DNA from: SXXH01 sp041165735
Lineage (GTDB): Bacteria; Planctomycetota; UBA1135; GCA-002686595
Direction: 5' to 3'
DNA length: 44,183 nt
Assembly (NCBI GenBank): GCA_046341775.1
Contig: JBKDQQ010000159.1
Location: forward strand, 1-44,183
Part shown: positions 1 through 8,540 of the stretch, in pieces
How the letters are laid out: each line of letters starts with the position of its first letter
How positions within the stretch are numbered: the first letter of the stretch is position 1
The notes under the pieces: model-generated
Databases searched by the model: none
What the model saw: the letters and a program-made list of their open reading frames with translations, nothing else
What the model was told of the DNA's origin: nothing
Made by a program: the position numbers and the translations under genes

Positions 1-1217
1 GGCGAGGGACGCGTGGCGATCCATGCCGCCGCGCCGAGCGCGAGCAGCGACGCGGGTCGCGCCCTGCGCTCGCCAAGGGACGCGCAGGCGGCGCAGGCCG
101 CCAAGGCCACGAGCCCCGCCGCGATGGCCGCGGACAGCCCGAGGCGCGGCACGACCACGAGGGCCACGAGCGGCCCGCAGGCGAGCGCCCCCAGTCCTTC
201 GAAGGACAAGAGCGCCGCCGTGCGCGACTCTCCCGCCGCGCGCGCCAGGCACGGCAGCAACGCGCCGCACGCGCACAGGAGCGGCAATCCGACGACCAAG
301 GCCTGCGGCAGCAATGCGCTGGACTCCGCGCCGAGCGCGGGCGCCAGGCGTCCCAGCGCCTCCGGCAGCAGCGCGGCCCCCGCCGCGGCGCCGAGCGCGA
401 GCCAGACGAGGGCGCTCGACTTGCGCGGCAGCAACCACGGCAAGGCGGCCGCACCCGCGAACAAGGCCAGTTGCGCCCCCAGCAAGGTGGCGTTGTGCGC
501 AGGCTGCAGGCCGCCGAGCAGCGCCGCGCAGATGCGCGCATAGGCGAGTTCGAGCGCGACCACGCCCGCCGCTCCGAAGGCCGCGGCCCACCACCAGCGC
601 GCGCCGGATCCGGGCCGCGTCGCGTCCGGGGAGGCCTGTCCAGTTTGCTTGACAGTATCCGCCGCCTCGCGCAGGGCGAGCAGCGCGAGCACGGAGGCCG
701 CCACGCCGCAGCCCGAAGCCCACAACGCCGTCTCGCCCAGCGGACGGGAGCGCGGCAGCACCTCGAGCAGCAAATGCAGGCCGAGCGCGGCGCCGGCGAG
801 GTCGACGCACCAAAGCAGCCACAAGCCTCCCAGGCGGCGCGCGAGCGGCGCGAACCACAGTCCTTGCGGAACGGCGGTCGCGAGCACGACGAGCAGCGCC
901 ACCGCGGCCGAGCCCGCGGTCGAGCCGCGCGCGCCCGATGCGACGAGCACGGGATGCGCGAGCGCCGGCAAGGCCGCGCCCGCGAGCAGCGCCGCCGCGC
1001 GCACCCGCCCCGCGAGGCGCGCCGACAGGGCCGCGCCCAAGGCGAACCCCGCGAACCAGGCCGCCAGTCCCGCGGGCAAGGCGAGGCCGTGGCCGAGACT
1101 GGTGCCCGCCGCGCGCAGGAGGAGCGCTTGCGTGGCGGCCCCGGCGGCGCCGAACAGGAAGGCCGCCGCCAGCGCCTGGATGGAGCCGGACGAACCGCCG
1201 GCCGAGGCGCGCGCCAA
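1..1217 (-). CDS. Multi-pass membrane protein, N-terminal part (resembles membrane domain of spermidine-synthase-like fusions), cut by window edge
   Basis: Reading the minus strand gives an uninterrupted frame from about 1217 to base 1 (about 405 codons, no stop), so the gene continues outside the window. The product is almost wholly hydrophobic, with Ala/Leu-rich segments alternating with short Arg-rich loops, which suggests ten or more membrane helices. The first helix region reads AGAATQALLLRAAGTSLGHG and is followed by WFAGFALGAALSARLAG. This is the style of the membrane half of MFS-like/spermidine-synthase fusion proteins, but the methyltransferase-like half, if present, lies beyond the edge. 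No ATG is available near the start. I chose a TTG at 1217, just after the EIIA stop at 1223; an in-frame GTG at 1262 would overlap that gene. The membrane-protein call is firm; family and start are inferences. Confidence 0.55.
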   Translation of the reverse strand, partial: MARASAGGSSGSIQALAAAFLFGAAGAATQALLLRAAGTSLGHGLALPAGLAAWFAGFALGAALSARLAGRVRAAALLAGAALPALAHPVLVASGARGSTAGSAAVALLVVLATAVPQGLWFAPLARRLGGLWLLWCVDLAGAALGLHLLLEVLPRSRPLGETALWASGCGVAASVLALLALREAADTVKQTGQASPDATRPGSGARWWWAAAFGAAGVVALELAYARICAALLGGLQPAHNATLLGAQLALFAGAAALPWLLPRKSSALVWLALGAAAGAALLPEALGRLAPALGAESSALLPQALVVGLPLLCACGALLPCLARAAGESRTAALLSFEGLGALACGPLVALVVVPRLGLSAAIAAGLVALAACAACASLGERRARPASLLALGAAAWIATRPS

Positions 1218-1222
1218 GGCCC

Positions 1223-1699
1223 TCAGCGACGCGCGGCGTCGCCCTCGTGCAGCACGTCCCACGCCTTGTGGGCGTCGGCGGCGGCGACCAGTTGGTCGCG
1301 CACGGAGTCCTTCGAGAGCACGCGCGCGATGTCGGCCAGCGTGCGGATGTGCAGCAGCTTCTGCGCGCGCGGGATGACCAGCAACACGACGATCCGCGAC
1401 GGGCGCCCATCGATGGCGTCGAAGGACAGCCCAGCCCCGTCGTTCACGATGCCCATGGCGGCCAGCACGCCCTCGACGCCGTCCACCGAGGCGTGCGGGA
1501 TGGCGATGCCCTGCTCCATGCCGGTCGACATCGAGCGCTCGCGCGCGCAGACGGCTTCTTCGATGCCCGCGCGCAGGTGGGCCGGCAGGCGGCCGCGCGC
1601 CACCAGATGGTCCATCAGGCGCTTGATGGCGTCCCACTTGTCCGCGGGTTGGAAGCCGACGATCAGGTCCTCGGCACGGAACAGTTCGGATAGGCGCAT
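1223..1699 (-). CDS. PTS EIIA-type (fructose/nitrogen-regulatory) phosphocarrier protein
   Basis: 158 aa, the usual length of a lone EIIA domain of the fructose/PtsN class. It begins MRLSELFRAEDLIVGF and carries GIAIPHASVDGV, where the His after IP is the expected phospho-acceptor. It ends with the usual LADIARVLSKDSVRDQL helix region. Such lone domains accept phosphate from HPr or NPr and mostly act as regulators rather than sugar importers. No EIIB/C, HPr or EI gene is in the window, so a regulatory PtsN-like role is inferred. The frame is open up to 1930, but the conserved domain starts at the ATG at 1699. A -10-like TATCCT lies 20 bp upstream. The truncated membrane protein follows immediately downstream and is probably co-transcribed. 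Confidence 0.85.
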   Translation of the reverse strand: MRLSELFRAEDLIVGFQPADKWDAIKRLMDHLVARGRLPAHLRAGIEEAVCARERSMSTGMEQGIAIPHASVDGVEGVLAAMGIVNDGAGLSFDAIDGRPSRIVVLLVIPRAQKLLHIRTLADIARVLSKDSVRDQLVAAADAHKAWDVLHEGDAARR

Positions 1700-1719
1700 G
1701 CGCGTGGGTTCGTCTGGTG

Positions 1720-1725
1720 AGGATA
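1720..1725 (-). promoter_or_regulatory. Possible -10 element of the EIIA gene
   Basis: TATCCT on the minus strand, in the context GCTATCCT. The same octamer precedes fumC and mdh. No good -35 hexamer is seen at 16-18 bp. The rest of 1700-2103 holds no gene: it contains the divergent gspD promoter and leader. Confidence 0.3.
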
Positions 1726-1908
1726 GCAGCGCGCGGCGAGCGACTTCCACCCGGAGTCGCGAGCCGCCCTCGGCCGACGACGGCCCGGCGCCGAGCGCGA
1801 GTCGCGCCACGGAGCGCGGCAAGCAGTCGGGAAGAGACCGCCGACCCGGTCGTCCAAGCTCGCGCTGGGGAGGCTCTGCGCAGGCTTTCGCGGCCGATGG
1901 ATCGTGGT

Positions 1909-1937
1909 TTGACTCTGGTGGCTGGCTCACCTAGAGT
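1909..1937 (+). promoter_or_regulatory. Sigma-70-type promoter of the gsp operon
   Basis: TTGACT (1909-1914), a 17-bp spacer, then TAGAGT (1932-1937). Spacing is ideal and both hexamers are close to consensus. It would give a leader of roughly 160 nt before gspD. Confidence 0.6.
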
Positions 1938-2004
1938 GCCGCGGTCCCCGGCAGGCGGCGGCCGCGTAAGTGGCGACCGAGCAAAGGGATACCAAAAGAC
2001 CCGA

Positions 2005-2057
2005 CCGATGGCCCGCACGGCCGCGGCCGGAGCTGGGCGGTCCGCGGGGCCGATCGG
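2005..2057 (+). promoter_or_regulatory. Stem-loop in the gspD 5' leader
   Basis: CCGATGGCCCGC (2005-2016) pairs with GCGGGGCCGATCGG (2044-2057) through 12 base pairs with two single-base bulges, enclosing a GC-rich loop that can itself fold. It lies between the predicted transcription start and the gspD ATG at 2104. It does not match a riboswitch class I can name; whether it regulates secretion genes is unknown. Confidence 0.35.
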
Positions 2058-2103
2058 CTACGGCTGCTTTCTCACGAGAACCGAAAGTACGCCTTCCACA
2101 GCC

Positions 2104-4359
2104 ATGATCGCCAACCAGAGCGCGCTCCTCGCCCTCGCGATGATCCTGCCTTGCAGCGCCTACGCGCAAGGCGCCGCGCCCGCGGCCCCGCAAGGCACCG
2201 CCGCAACGGGCCAAGGCATCCCCGCCATCCAGGACACCGGCGAGTTCTACGTCCTCAACTTCGACGAGACGAACGAGGGGCTGACGCTCGAGAAGTTCGT
2301 GAAGATCTGCCAGGTCGCCACGGGCACCAACTTCACGTACGTGCAGGAGACGGCGGCGGCGCTGCAGAAGACGCCGCTGCGGATGTACGGCCCCAAGCGC
2401 ATCCCCAAGTCGGACTTCTACTCGTTCTTCCAGATCATGATGATCCTGAACGACTTCACGTGCACGCGGGTCGGCCCCGAGCACCTGGCGGTCGTGCAGA
2501 TCCAGAACATCCAGGGGAACAACCGCGCGCAGGCGCGGCAGAACGCCATCTACGTCACCGCCGACCAGCTCGACCGCTACGCCGACCAGCCCGCCGTGCT
2601 GATCACGACGGTCATCGACCTGCCCAACACCGACGTGCGCAACCTGTCGCAGTCGATGCAGCGACTGTTCCCCGACCAGAACACGCAGCAGCTGATCCCG
2701 GTGGGCACGACGAACAGCGTGGTCATCATGGGCTTCGGCTCGCAGGTGGCCTCGACGGTCAAGATGCTGCGCTTCATCGACGAAGCCAGCCGCAGCACGC
2801 AGACCGTGGTGCCCGAGTTCGAAGTCATCGCGCTCGAGTTCGCCTCGGCCGAGGAGCTGTCGGACACGATCACCGAGCTGCTCGAGTCGAGCCGCCGGGC
2901 CGCGCAGACGCGCACGCAGCAGCAGGCCGCGCAAGGCGTGACCAGCCAGCTGCAGCAGGGCCAGGCCGAGGCCAAGATCATGGTCGACGCGCGCACGAAC
3001 TCGCTGCTCGTGATGGCCATGCCCGAGGACATGCCGCGCATCAAGGACCTGATCGCGCGCCTCGACACCGAGGTGATCCAGGGCGAGCGCACCTACCACA
3101 TCTACAACCTGAACAACGTCGACGCCGAGGAGTTGGCGGAGACGCTCGACGACTTCATCCGCGACGCCGGTCGTGTGGCCACCGGCGCGCGCGCCGGCGC
3201 GGCGCAGGGCCAGGCCCCGGCCGCCACCTCGCGCACCGGCGAAGTGGTGGTCGTGGCGGACAAGACGACCAACTCGCTGCTCATCGCGGCCAGCCGCTCG
3301 AAGTACCAGGAGGTGCTCGAGCTGATCCAGCGCCTGGACGAGCGCCAGGACCAGGTGCTGATCGAGACCGCGCTGGTCGAGTTGACCGGGCAGGACAGCC
3401 TGAACCTCGCCATCGAGCTCGGGCTCGCGGAGATCGCCAGCGACGGCGACGGCCAGTTCGGCGTGTCGAACTTCGGCCTCGCGACCTACGACGACACGGA
3501 CGGCGACGGCATCCCCGACGTCAAGGTGCCCAACATCACGACCGGCCTGACCGCCGGCATCCTGAAGGGCGACGACTTCTCGCTGCCGATCCTGATCAGC
3601 GCCCTGCAGGAGCGGCGCGACACGAACGTGCTCAACGTGCCGTCGGTGCTCGTCAACAACAACAGCAGCGCCAAGGTCGAGTCGAAGGACGCCCAGCCGA
3701 CCACGCAGATCACCGCCACCGGCGGCGTGAGCGGCCAGACGCAGGAGAACTTCCGCGAGTACGTCGAGGCGGGCATCACGCTGCAGATCTCGCCCACCAT
3801 CAGCGCCAGCCGCTACCTGCGGTTGAACATCGAACTCGAGGTTTCGACCTTCGTGGGCGCCGTGAGCGGCGCGATCCCCCCGCCGAAGCTGACCCGCTAC
3901 CTCCAGACGGTGGTCAACGTCCCCGACGGCGACACGATGGTCATCGGCGGCATCATCACCGACACCAAGGGGCACACGCGGCGCTCGTTGCCGTGGCTCG
4001 GCGACGTGCCCATCCTCGGGTACCTGTTCTCGGACAACCAGGACAGCTCGAGCAAGACGACGCTCTACTTCTTCGTCACGCCGCACATCATGCGCGACCG
4101 CGACTTCGCGGACCTCGCCAAGTACAGCTTCGAGCGCAAGATGAGCGCCGCGGACTCGATCGGCGCCGATCGCATCCGCCTCGTCGACCCGAGCTTCGGC
4201 CAGGAGAAGGACGGCGTCGACCTGCGCGGCTTCGAAGTCCCCCTGTACCGCGGCCCCGACCGCGGCGAGGTCAAGGACTCGGCCGTCGGACTGGACGCGG
4301 TCAAGGTCAACGAGATGCTCCAGCAGGACGGCGCCCAGCCGCAAGAGAAGCAGCAGTGA
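2104..4359 (+). CDS. gspD: Type II secretion system secretin GspD
   Basis: 751 aa outer-membrane secretin, the exit channel of the type II secretion system. The ATG at 2104 gives a signal peptide ending CSAYA before QG. The frame is open further upstream but lacks such features. Periplasmic N-domains follow: an N0-like region at about 45-135, then repeated domains with DARTNSLLVMA and DKTTNSLLIAA signatures. The C-terminal secretin domain includes VLNVPSVLVNNNSSAKVESK, VPDGDTMVIGG (from residue 606) and LGDVPILGYLF. The Cys in LPC of the signal peptide lacks a proper lipobox, so it is probably not a lipoprotein. The stop overlaps the GTG start of gspE, which indicates translational coupling. 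A type IV pilus secretin is less likely given the downstream pseudopilin set. Confidence 0.93.
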   Translation: MIANQSALLALAMILPCSAYAQGAAPAAPQGTAATGQGIPAIQDTGEFYVLNFDETNEGLTLEKFVKICQVATGTNFTYVQETAAALQKTPLRMYGPKRIPKSDFYSFFQIMMILNDFTCTRVGPEHLAVVQIQNIQGNNRAQARQNAIYVTADQLDRYADQPAVLITTVIDLPNTDVRNLSQSMQRLFPDQNTQQLIPVGTTNSVVIMGFGSQVASTVKMLRFIDEASRSTQTVVPEFEVIALEFASAEELSDTITELLESSRRAAQTRTQQQAAQGVTSQLQQGQAEAKIMVDARTNSLLVMAMPEDMPRIKDLIARLDTEVIQGERTYHIYNLNNVDAEELAETLDDFIRDAGRVATGARAGAAQGQAPAATSRTGEVVVVADKTTNSLLIAASRSKYQEVLELIQRLDERQDQVLIETALVELTGQDSLNLAIELGLAEIASDGDGQFGVSNFGLATYDDTDGDGIPDVKVPNITTGLTAGILKGDDFSLPILISALQERRDTNVLNVPSVLVNNNSSAKVESKDAQPTTQITATGGVSGQTQENFREYVEAGITLQISPTISASRYLRLNIELEVSTFVGAVSGAIPPPKLTRYLQTVVNVPDGDTMVIGGIITDTKGHTRRSLPWLGDVPILGYLFSDNQDSSSKTTLYFFVTPHIMRDRDFADLAKYSFERKMSAADSIGADRIRLVDPSFGQEKDGVDLRGFEVPLYRGPDRGEVKDSAVGLDAVKVNEMLQQDGAQPQEKQQ

Positions 4360-6101
4360 GCGACGCGACCACCAAGGCCCCGGCCGCGAAGGGCCGTTCG
4401 GGCGGCCTGCACGACCTGCTCGCGCAGGCCGGCATGTCGCGCGACAAGATCGAGGACTGCCGCAAGGTGGCGGCTGCCACGGGCGACTCGCTCGACAAGG
4501 TCATCCTCGCCAAGGGTCTGCTCGACGAGCCGGTGGTCCTGCAGGTCTTCGCGCGACACCTCGGCTACGAATTCAAGGCGAGCCTCGACGGAGTCGCCGT
4601 GCCACAGTCCTTCGTGGCCAAGGTGCCGGTGCAGTTCGCCCGCAACTACAACCTCGTCGCGGTCGACGAGGTCGACGGCGTGGTCAAGGTCGCCACCTGC
4701 TCGCCGCTGGAGGCGCACCCCATGGACGACCTCGCCGCCATGATGGGCTGCGAGGTCGACCCCGTGCTGTCGCCGCGGCTGGAGATCACGACCCTGCTCG
4801 GGCGCGCGTACCGCCACAAGGCGGACGGCGTGGACGAGGCGTTGGCGGACGTCGCCGAGGACGGCAACATCGCCGGCCTCGCCGACCAGATCGACGAGGG
4901 CGAGGACGTGCTGGACGTCGCCAACAAGGCGCCGATCATCAAGCTCGTCAACACGATCCTCTTCCAGGCGCTGAAGATGCGCGCCTCGGACGTGCACTTC
5001 CACCCGTACCCGGACCGGATGCAGGTGCGCTTCCGCATCGACGGCATCCTCTACGACATGGATCCGATCCCGCGCAAGGCGCTGGACGCGATCATCAGCC
5101 GCGTCAAGGTCATGGGCAAGATGGACATCGCCGAGCGCCGCCTGCCGCAGGACGGTCGCGCGACGATCAAGATCGGCGACGGCGAGGTCGACGTGCGCAT
5201 CAGCTCGGTGCCCACTTCGCAGGGCGAGCGCATCGTCATGCGTCTGCTCGACAAGACCACCAAGGTCTTCCGCCTCGAGGAGATCGGCCTGTCGCCGGGC
5301 AACCTCGCCATGATGCGCGAGTACAGCAACTACTCGCACGGCATCATCCTCGTCACCGGCCCCACCGGCTCGGGCAAGACGACGACGCTCTACGCGGCGA
5401 TGGCCGAGGTCGACACGACCGAGAAGAACGTCCTGACCATCGAGGACCCCGTCGAGTATTCGCTGCCGGGCATTTCGCAAGTGCAGGTCAACGCCAAGAA
5501 GGGCCTGACCTTCGCCGCCGGCCTGCGCTCCTTCCTGCGCCAGGACCCCGACGTGATGATGGTCGGCGAGATCCGCGACCTGGAGACGGCCGAGGTCGCC
5601 ATCCGCGCCGCCCTGACCGGCCACCTGGTGTTCAGCACGGTGCACACGAACGACGCCCCGAGCACCATCCAACGCATGGTCGACCAGGGCGTCGAACCTT
5701 ACCTGGTCTCGAGCTCGCTCGTGCTCGTCATCGCGCAACGCCTCGTGCGCACGATCTGCCGCCACTGCCACGCCTACGGCCCCATCACGCCCGAGGAGGA
5801 AGCGAAGCTGCGCAAGGTCGGCCTCGATCCGGCCCAGCTGGGCGGCAGGGTGGCGCGCGGTCGCGGCTGCGACGAGTGCTTCCAATCCGGCTACGCCGGA
5901 CGCACCGCCATCTACGAGTTCATGCCCGTCGACGAGACCTTGCGCACGCAGATCATGAACGGCGCCACGGCCACGCAGATGAAGCGTTCCGCGGTGGAGC
6001 GCGGCATGATCACCCTGCGCGAGGACGGACGACTCAAGATCCTCGCCGGCCAGACCACGGCCGACGAAGTGCTGCGCGTGACGCAGCTGGACCTCGACTG
6101 A
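4356..6101 (+). CDS. gspE: Type II secretion ATPase GspE
   Basis: 581 aa cytoplasmic hexameric ATPase that powers pseudopilus assembly. The GTG start at 4356 overlaps the gspD stop (GTGA). An N-terminal GspE-N/MshE-type domain (about 15-160) is followed by the ATPase core. Visible motifs are Walker A GPTGSGKT (335-342), Walker B around DVMMVGEIRD (about 398) and the His-box region STVHTND. Two CxxC pairs (C468/C471 and C505/C508) form the zinc-binding insertion typical of GspE and PilB. The length is normal for the family. It is the second gene of the operon and lies 16 bp before gspF. Confidence 0.95.
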   Translation: MSDATTKAPAAKGRSGGLHDLLAQAGMSRDKIEDCRKVAAATGDSLDKVILAKGLLDEPVVLQVFARHLGYEFKASLDGVAVPQSFVAKVPVQFARNYNLVAVDEVDGVVKVATCSPLEAHPMDDLAAMMGCEVDPVLSPRLEITTLLGRAYRHKADGVDEALADVAEDGNIAGLADQIDEGEDVLDVANKAPIIKLVNTILFQALKMRASDVHFHPYPDRMQVRFRIDGILYDMDPIPRKALDAIISRVKVMGKMDIAERRLPQDGRATIKIGDGEVDVRISSVPTSQGERIVMRLLDKTTKVFRLEEIGLSPGNLAMMREYSNYSHGIILVTGPTGSGKTTTLYAAMAEVDTTEKNVLTIEDPVEYSLPGISQVQVNAKKGLTFAAGLRSFLRQDPDVMMVGEIRDLETAEVAIRAALTGHLVFSTVHTNDAPSTIQRMVDQGVEPYLVSSSLVLVIAQRLVRTICRHCHAYGPITPEEEAKLRKVGLDPAQLGGRVARGRGCDECFQSGYAGRTAIYEFMPVDETLRTQIMNGATATQMKRSAVERGMITLREDGRLKILAGQTTADEVLRVTQLDLD

Positions 6102-6117
6102 ACGACGCGCGCCGGCC

Positions 6118-7401
6118 ATGCCCATCTTCGAATACAAGGCCTACGGTTCGGGCGGCGCGGTGCAGACCGGCGTCATCGACGCCGACACGCCGCGCGAGGC
6201 GCGCCAACGGCTGAAGAAGGAGAACCTGCTCGTCAGCGAGATCCACGAGGTGCGCGGCGGTCGTCGCATGGCCGCGAAGAAGGATGGCGCCAAGCCCGGC
6301 GCCTCGGCCTTCGCGCCGCGCGCGCTGCTGGCCCGCCTGCGCGAGGCGCAGGGCGCCGGCTCCGGCGGCACCCAGGACCTCGACACGCTGACCGCGGTCA
6401 CGCGCCAGATGGGCACGCTGCTCGCCTCGGGCATCCCGCTCGCCGAGACCCTCAAGGCGATCATCGAGCAGGCAGAGAAGCGCGAGATCGAGACGATGTT
6501 CCGCGAGATCCGCGAGAGCATCAACCAGGGTTCGTCCTTCGCCGACTCGCTGGCTGCGCATCCCGGCATGTTCGGCGAGCTGTACGTCAACATGATCCGC
6601 GCGGGCGAGGCCACGGGCAACGTCGACGTCGTGCTGCGGCGCCTCGCCGACTACCTGCAGGCGCAGCGCGCCCTGCGCCGCAAGGTGGTCTCCGCGCTGA
6701 CCTATCCGGCGATGATGATCGGCATCGGCTTGATCGTCGTGTCGATCCTGATGACGGTCGTCGTGCCCAAGATCACCGGCATGCTCACCGACCAGGGGCA
6801 GACGCTGCCGGCTCCGACGCAGGTGCTGATCTTCATCTCGGACCTGTTCAAGAACTGGTGGTGGGCGGGCTGCCTGCTGATCGCCTTCGCCAGCATGGTC
6901 GTGGGCCGCATCTACAAGACGGACAATGGCCGCCTGTGGATCGACCGCAACCTGCTCAAGGTGCCCGTGATCGGCGACCTGCTGCGCAAGCAGGCGGTCT
7001 CGCGCTTCACGCGCACCTTGTCGACGCTGCTGCAGTCCGGCGTGCCGGCCGTGCAGAGCCTGGAGATCACGCGCAAGGTCGTGGGCAACCGCGTGCTCGC
7101 GGACGCCACCGACCACATCCGCACGCGCATCCTCGAAGGCACCGACATCTCCACGCCCCTCAAGCAGACCGGAGCGTTCCCCGCCATCGTGGGCTACATG
7201 GTGGCCGTGGGCGAGCAGTCGGGCGAACTGGAGCAGATGCTGGACCGCGTGGCGACCGCCTACGACGACGAGATCGACGTGGCGACCGAACGCATGACCA
7301 GCGTGATCGAGCCCATCATGATCGTGGTGCTGGCCGCCGTCGTGGGCTACATCGTCGTATCGATCGTCCTGCCGATCCTCCAGATCGGCGAGTTCAAGTG
7401 A
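6118..7401 (+). CDS. gspF: Type II secretion inner-membrane platform protein GspF
   Basis: 427 aa, the usual GspF/PilC size. It starts MPIFEYKAYGSGG, the typical N-terminus. It contains two T2SSF domains, each with the GEATGNVDVVL/GEQSGELEQML-type signature (near 163 and 364). Predicted membrane helices lie at about 195-220, 247-265 and 400-422. It forms the inner-membrane platform that connects the ATPase to the growing pseudopilus. A basic, Ala/Lys-rich stretch (about 45-60) precedes the first domain and is probably cytoplasmic. Confidence 0.94.
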   Translation: MPIFEYKAYGSGGAVQTGVIDADTPREARQRLKKENLLVSEIHEVRGGRRMAAKKDGAKPGASAFAPRALLARLREAQGAGSGGTQDLDTLTAVTRQMGTLLASGIPLAETLKAIIEQAEKREIETMFREIRESINQGSSFADSLAAHPGMFGELYVNMIRAGEATGNVDVVLRRLADYLQAQRALRRKVVSALTYPAMMIGIGLIVVSILMTVVVPKITGMLTDQGQTLPAPTQVLIFISDLFKNWWWAGCLLIAFASMVVGRIYKTDNGRLWIDRNLLKVPVIGDLLRKQAVSRFTRTLSTLLQSGVPAVQSLEITRKVVGNRVLADATDHIRTRILEGTDISTPLKQTGAFPAIVGYMVAVGEQSGELEQMLDRVATAYDDEIDVATERMTSVIEPIMIVVLAAVVGYIVVSIVLPILQIGEFK

Positions 7402-7492
7402 ACCGGTCCTCGCGGCCGGGCAAGCGGACGCCGCGCGCGCCCGCGGGAAGCAACACGCGCCCCAGGGCGTCCAAGGTCCAAGGACAGCATCC

Positions 7493-7924
7493 ATGAAGAT
7501 CCACTCGCACATCGCCCGCCGCGCGGGCTTCACCTTGGCGGAGATGATGGTCGTGATCGTCATCATCGGCCTGCTCGCCACGCTGGTCGTGCCGAACGTC
7601 ATGCAGAAGTTCGGCCAAGGCCAGAAGGCCAAGGCCACGGTCGACATCACGAACGTGGTCAACGCCCTCAACGAGTACGCGATGAACAACAGCGGCCGGT
7701 ACCCGGACTCGCTCGAAGCGCTCGTCACGCCCGACCAGAAGGGCTACACCTACCTCAACCAGAAGTCGGTGCCCAAGGATCCGTGGGGCTTCGAATACGG
7801 CTACGAGGCGCCGCAGCCCGGCCAGCCCGAACCGCGCGTCTACACGCTCGGCCGCGACCAATCGCCGGGTGGCGAAGGCGACGACGGCGACATCGACAAC
7901 TTCAGCATCCGCGGCGATACCTGA
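7493..7924 (+). CDS. gspG: Major pseudopilin GspG
   Basis: 143 aa. A type III (prepilin) leader ends at G12, with RRAGFTLAEMM; the Glu at position 5 of the mature protein (E17) is present. A single hydrophobic helix follows (about 18-35). The C-terminal domain has the GspG hallmarks NNSGRYPDSLEAL, DPWGFEYGY and a final acidic stretch (GGEGDDGDIDN), which in the family forms the calcium site. The product polymerises into the pseudopilus after processing by a GspO/PilD peptidase, whose gene is not in this window. The 91-bp gap after gspF is the longest inside the operon. Confidence 0.94.
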   Translation: MKIHSHIARRAGFTLAEMMVVIVIIGLLATLVVPNVMQKFGQGQKAKATVDITNVVNALNEYAMNNSGRYPDSLEALVTPDQKGYTYLNQKSVPKDPWGFEYGYEAPQPGQPEPRVYTLGRDQSPGGEGDDGDIDNFSIRGDT

Positions 7925-7982
7925 GCGGAATCGAGGCGCCAGCTCGATCCCCCGCCGGGACGGCGCTCCCCCCTCCATCGAC

Positions 7983-8540
7983 ATGAACGAGCGACGAGCA
8001 CGCACGCGAGGACGCGGAGGCTTCAGCCTCGTCGAGCTCGTGGTCGTGCTCGTGATCCTCTCGCTCATGGCGACCTTGGTGGCCGTCAATTGGCAGGCCA
8101 TCCTGCCGAAGACCGAACTGCACTCGGCCGTGCGCGAACTGGCGGCGGGACTCTCCACCGCGCGGTCCGAGGCCATCTCGCGCAACCAGTCCTACCACGT
8201 GCAGTACGACGTGGATGCGTCGCGTTGGAGGCTGGTGACGCCGTTCCGCGCGGGCGGCAGCCTCGCGCTCGTCGAGGAGGAGCGCCTGGCGCTTCCCTGG
8301 AAGGTCCTCCCGGGCTCGGTGCGCATCAAGCAGGTCTCGGTGGACGGCGTCGAGCACTCCAAGGGCGTCGTGTGGGTGCGCTTCGACCCCATCGGCACCG
8401 GCACCTCGCACACGGTCCACCTCGAGCAGCCCGTGACCGAATCGGTCTTCACCATCGAGACCCAGGGGCTGCTCGGACTGGTCGACTATCGAGAGGGCGC
8501 GTGGACGCGTCCCGCGCCGCGCGAGGACGACTTCCGATGA
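7983..8540 (+). CDS. gspH: Minor pseudopilin, GspH-like
   Basis: 185 aa. The prepilin leader MNERRARTRGRGG precedes FSLVELVVV, with cleavage after G13 and the conserved Glu5 (E18). The region ELAAGLSTARSEAISRNQSY matches the GspH/FimT pattern, in which a helix is followed by a beta-rich domain. The ATG at 7983 was chosen because it directly precedes the leader; the frame is open further upstream. It lies 58 bp after gspG and overlaps the next gene by ATGA. The position in the operon supports GspH, although FimT-type proteins look similar. Confidence 0.82.
   Translation: MNERRARTRGRGGFSLVELVVVLVILSLMATLVAVNWQAILPKTELHSAVRELAAGLSTARSEAISRNQSYHVQYDVDASRWRLVTPFRAGGSLALVEEERLALPWKVLPGSVRIKQVSVDGVEHSKGVVWVRFDPIGTGTSHTVHLEQPVTESVFTIETQGLLGLVDYREGAWTRPAPREDDFR

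Noticed and set aside
1938..2103. Cyclic di-GMP (GEMM) riboswitch in the gspD leader
   Set aside because: GCAAAGGG and GGCTACGG looked suggestive, but the order of conserved bases and the three-way junction of GEMM could not be fitted.
2146..2156. Lipoprotein signal in GspD
   Set aside because: The Cys is preceded by Pro, which does not fit a lipobox. A normal signal peptidase I site (AYA before Q) follows at once.
1927..4344. Long minus-strand open frame opposite gspD (805 codons)
   Set aside because: Its translation is dominated by Arg, Val, Leu, Gly and Asp without any domain, and it lies exactly over a certain secretin gene. It is a GC-rich shadow.
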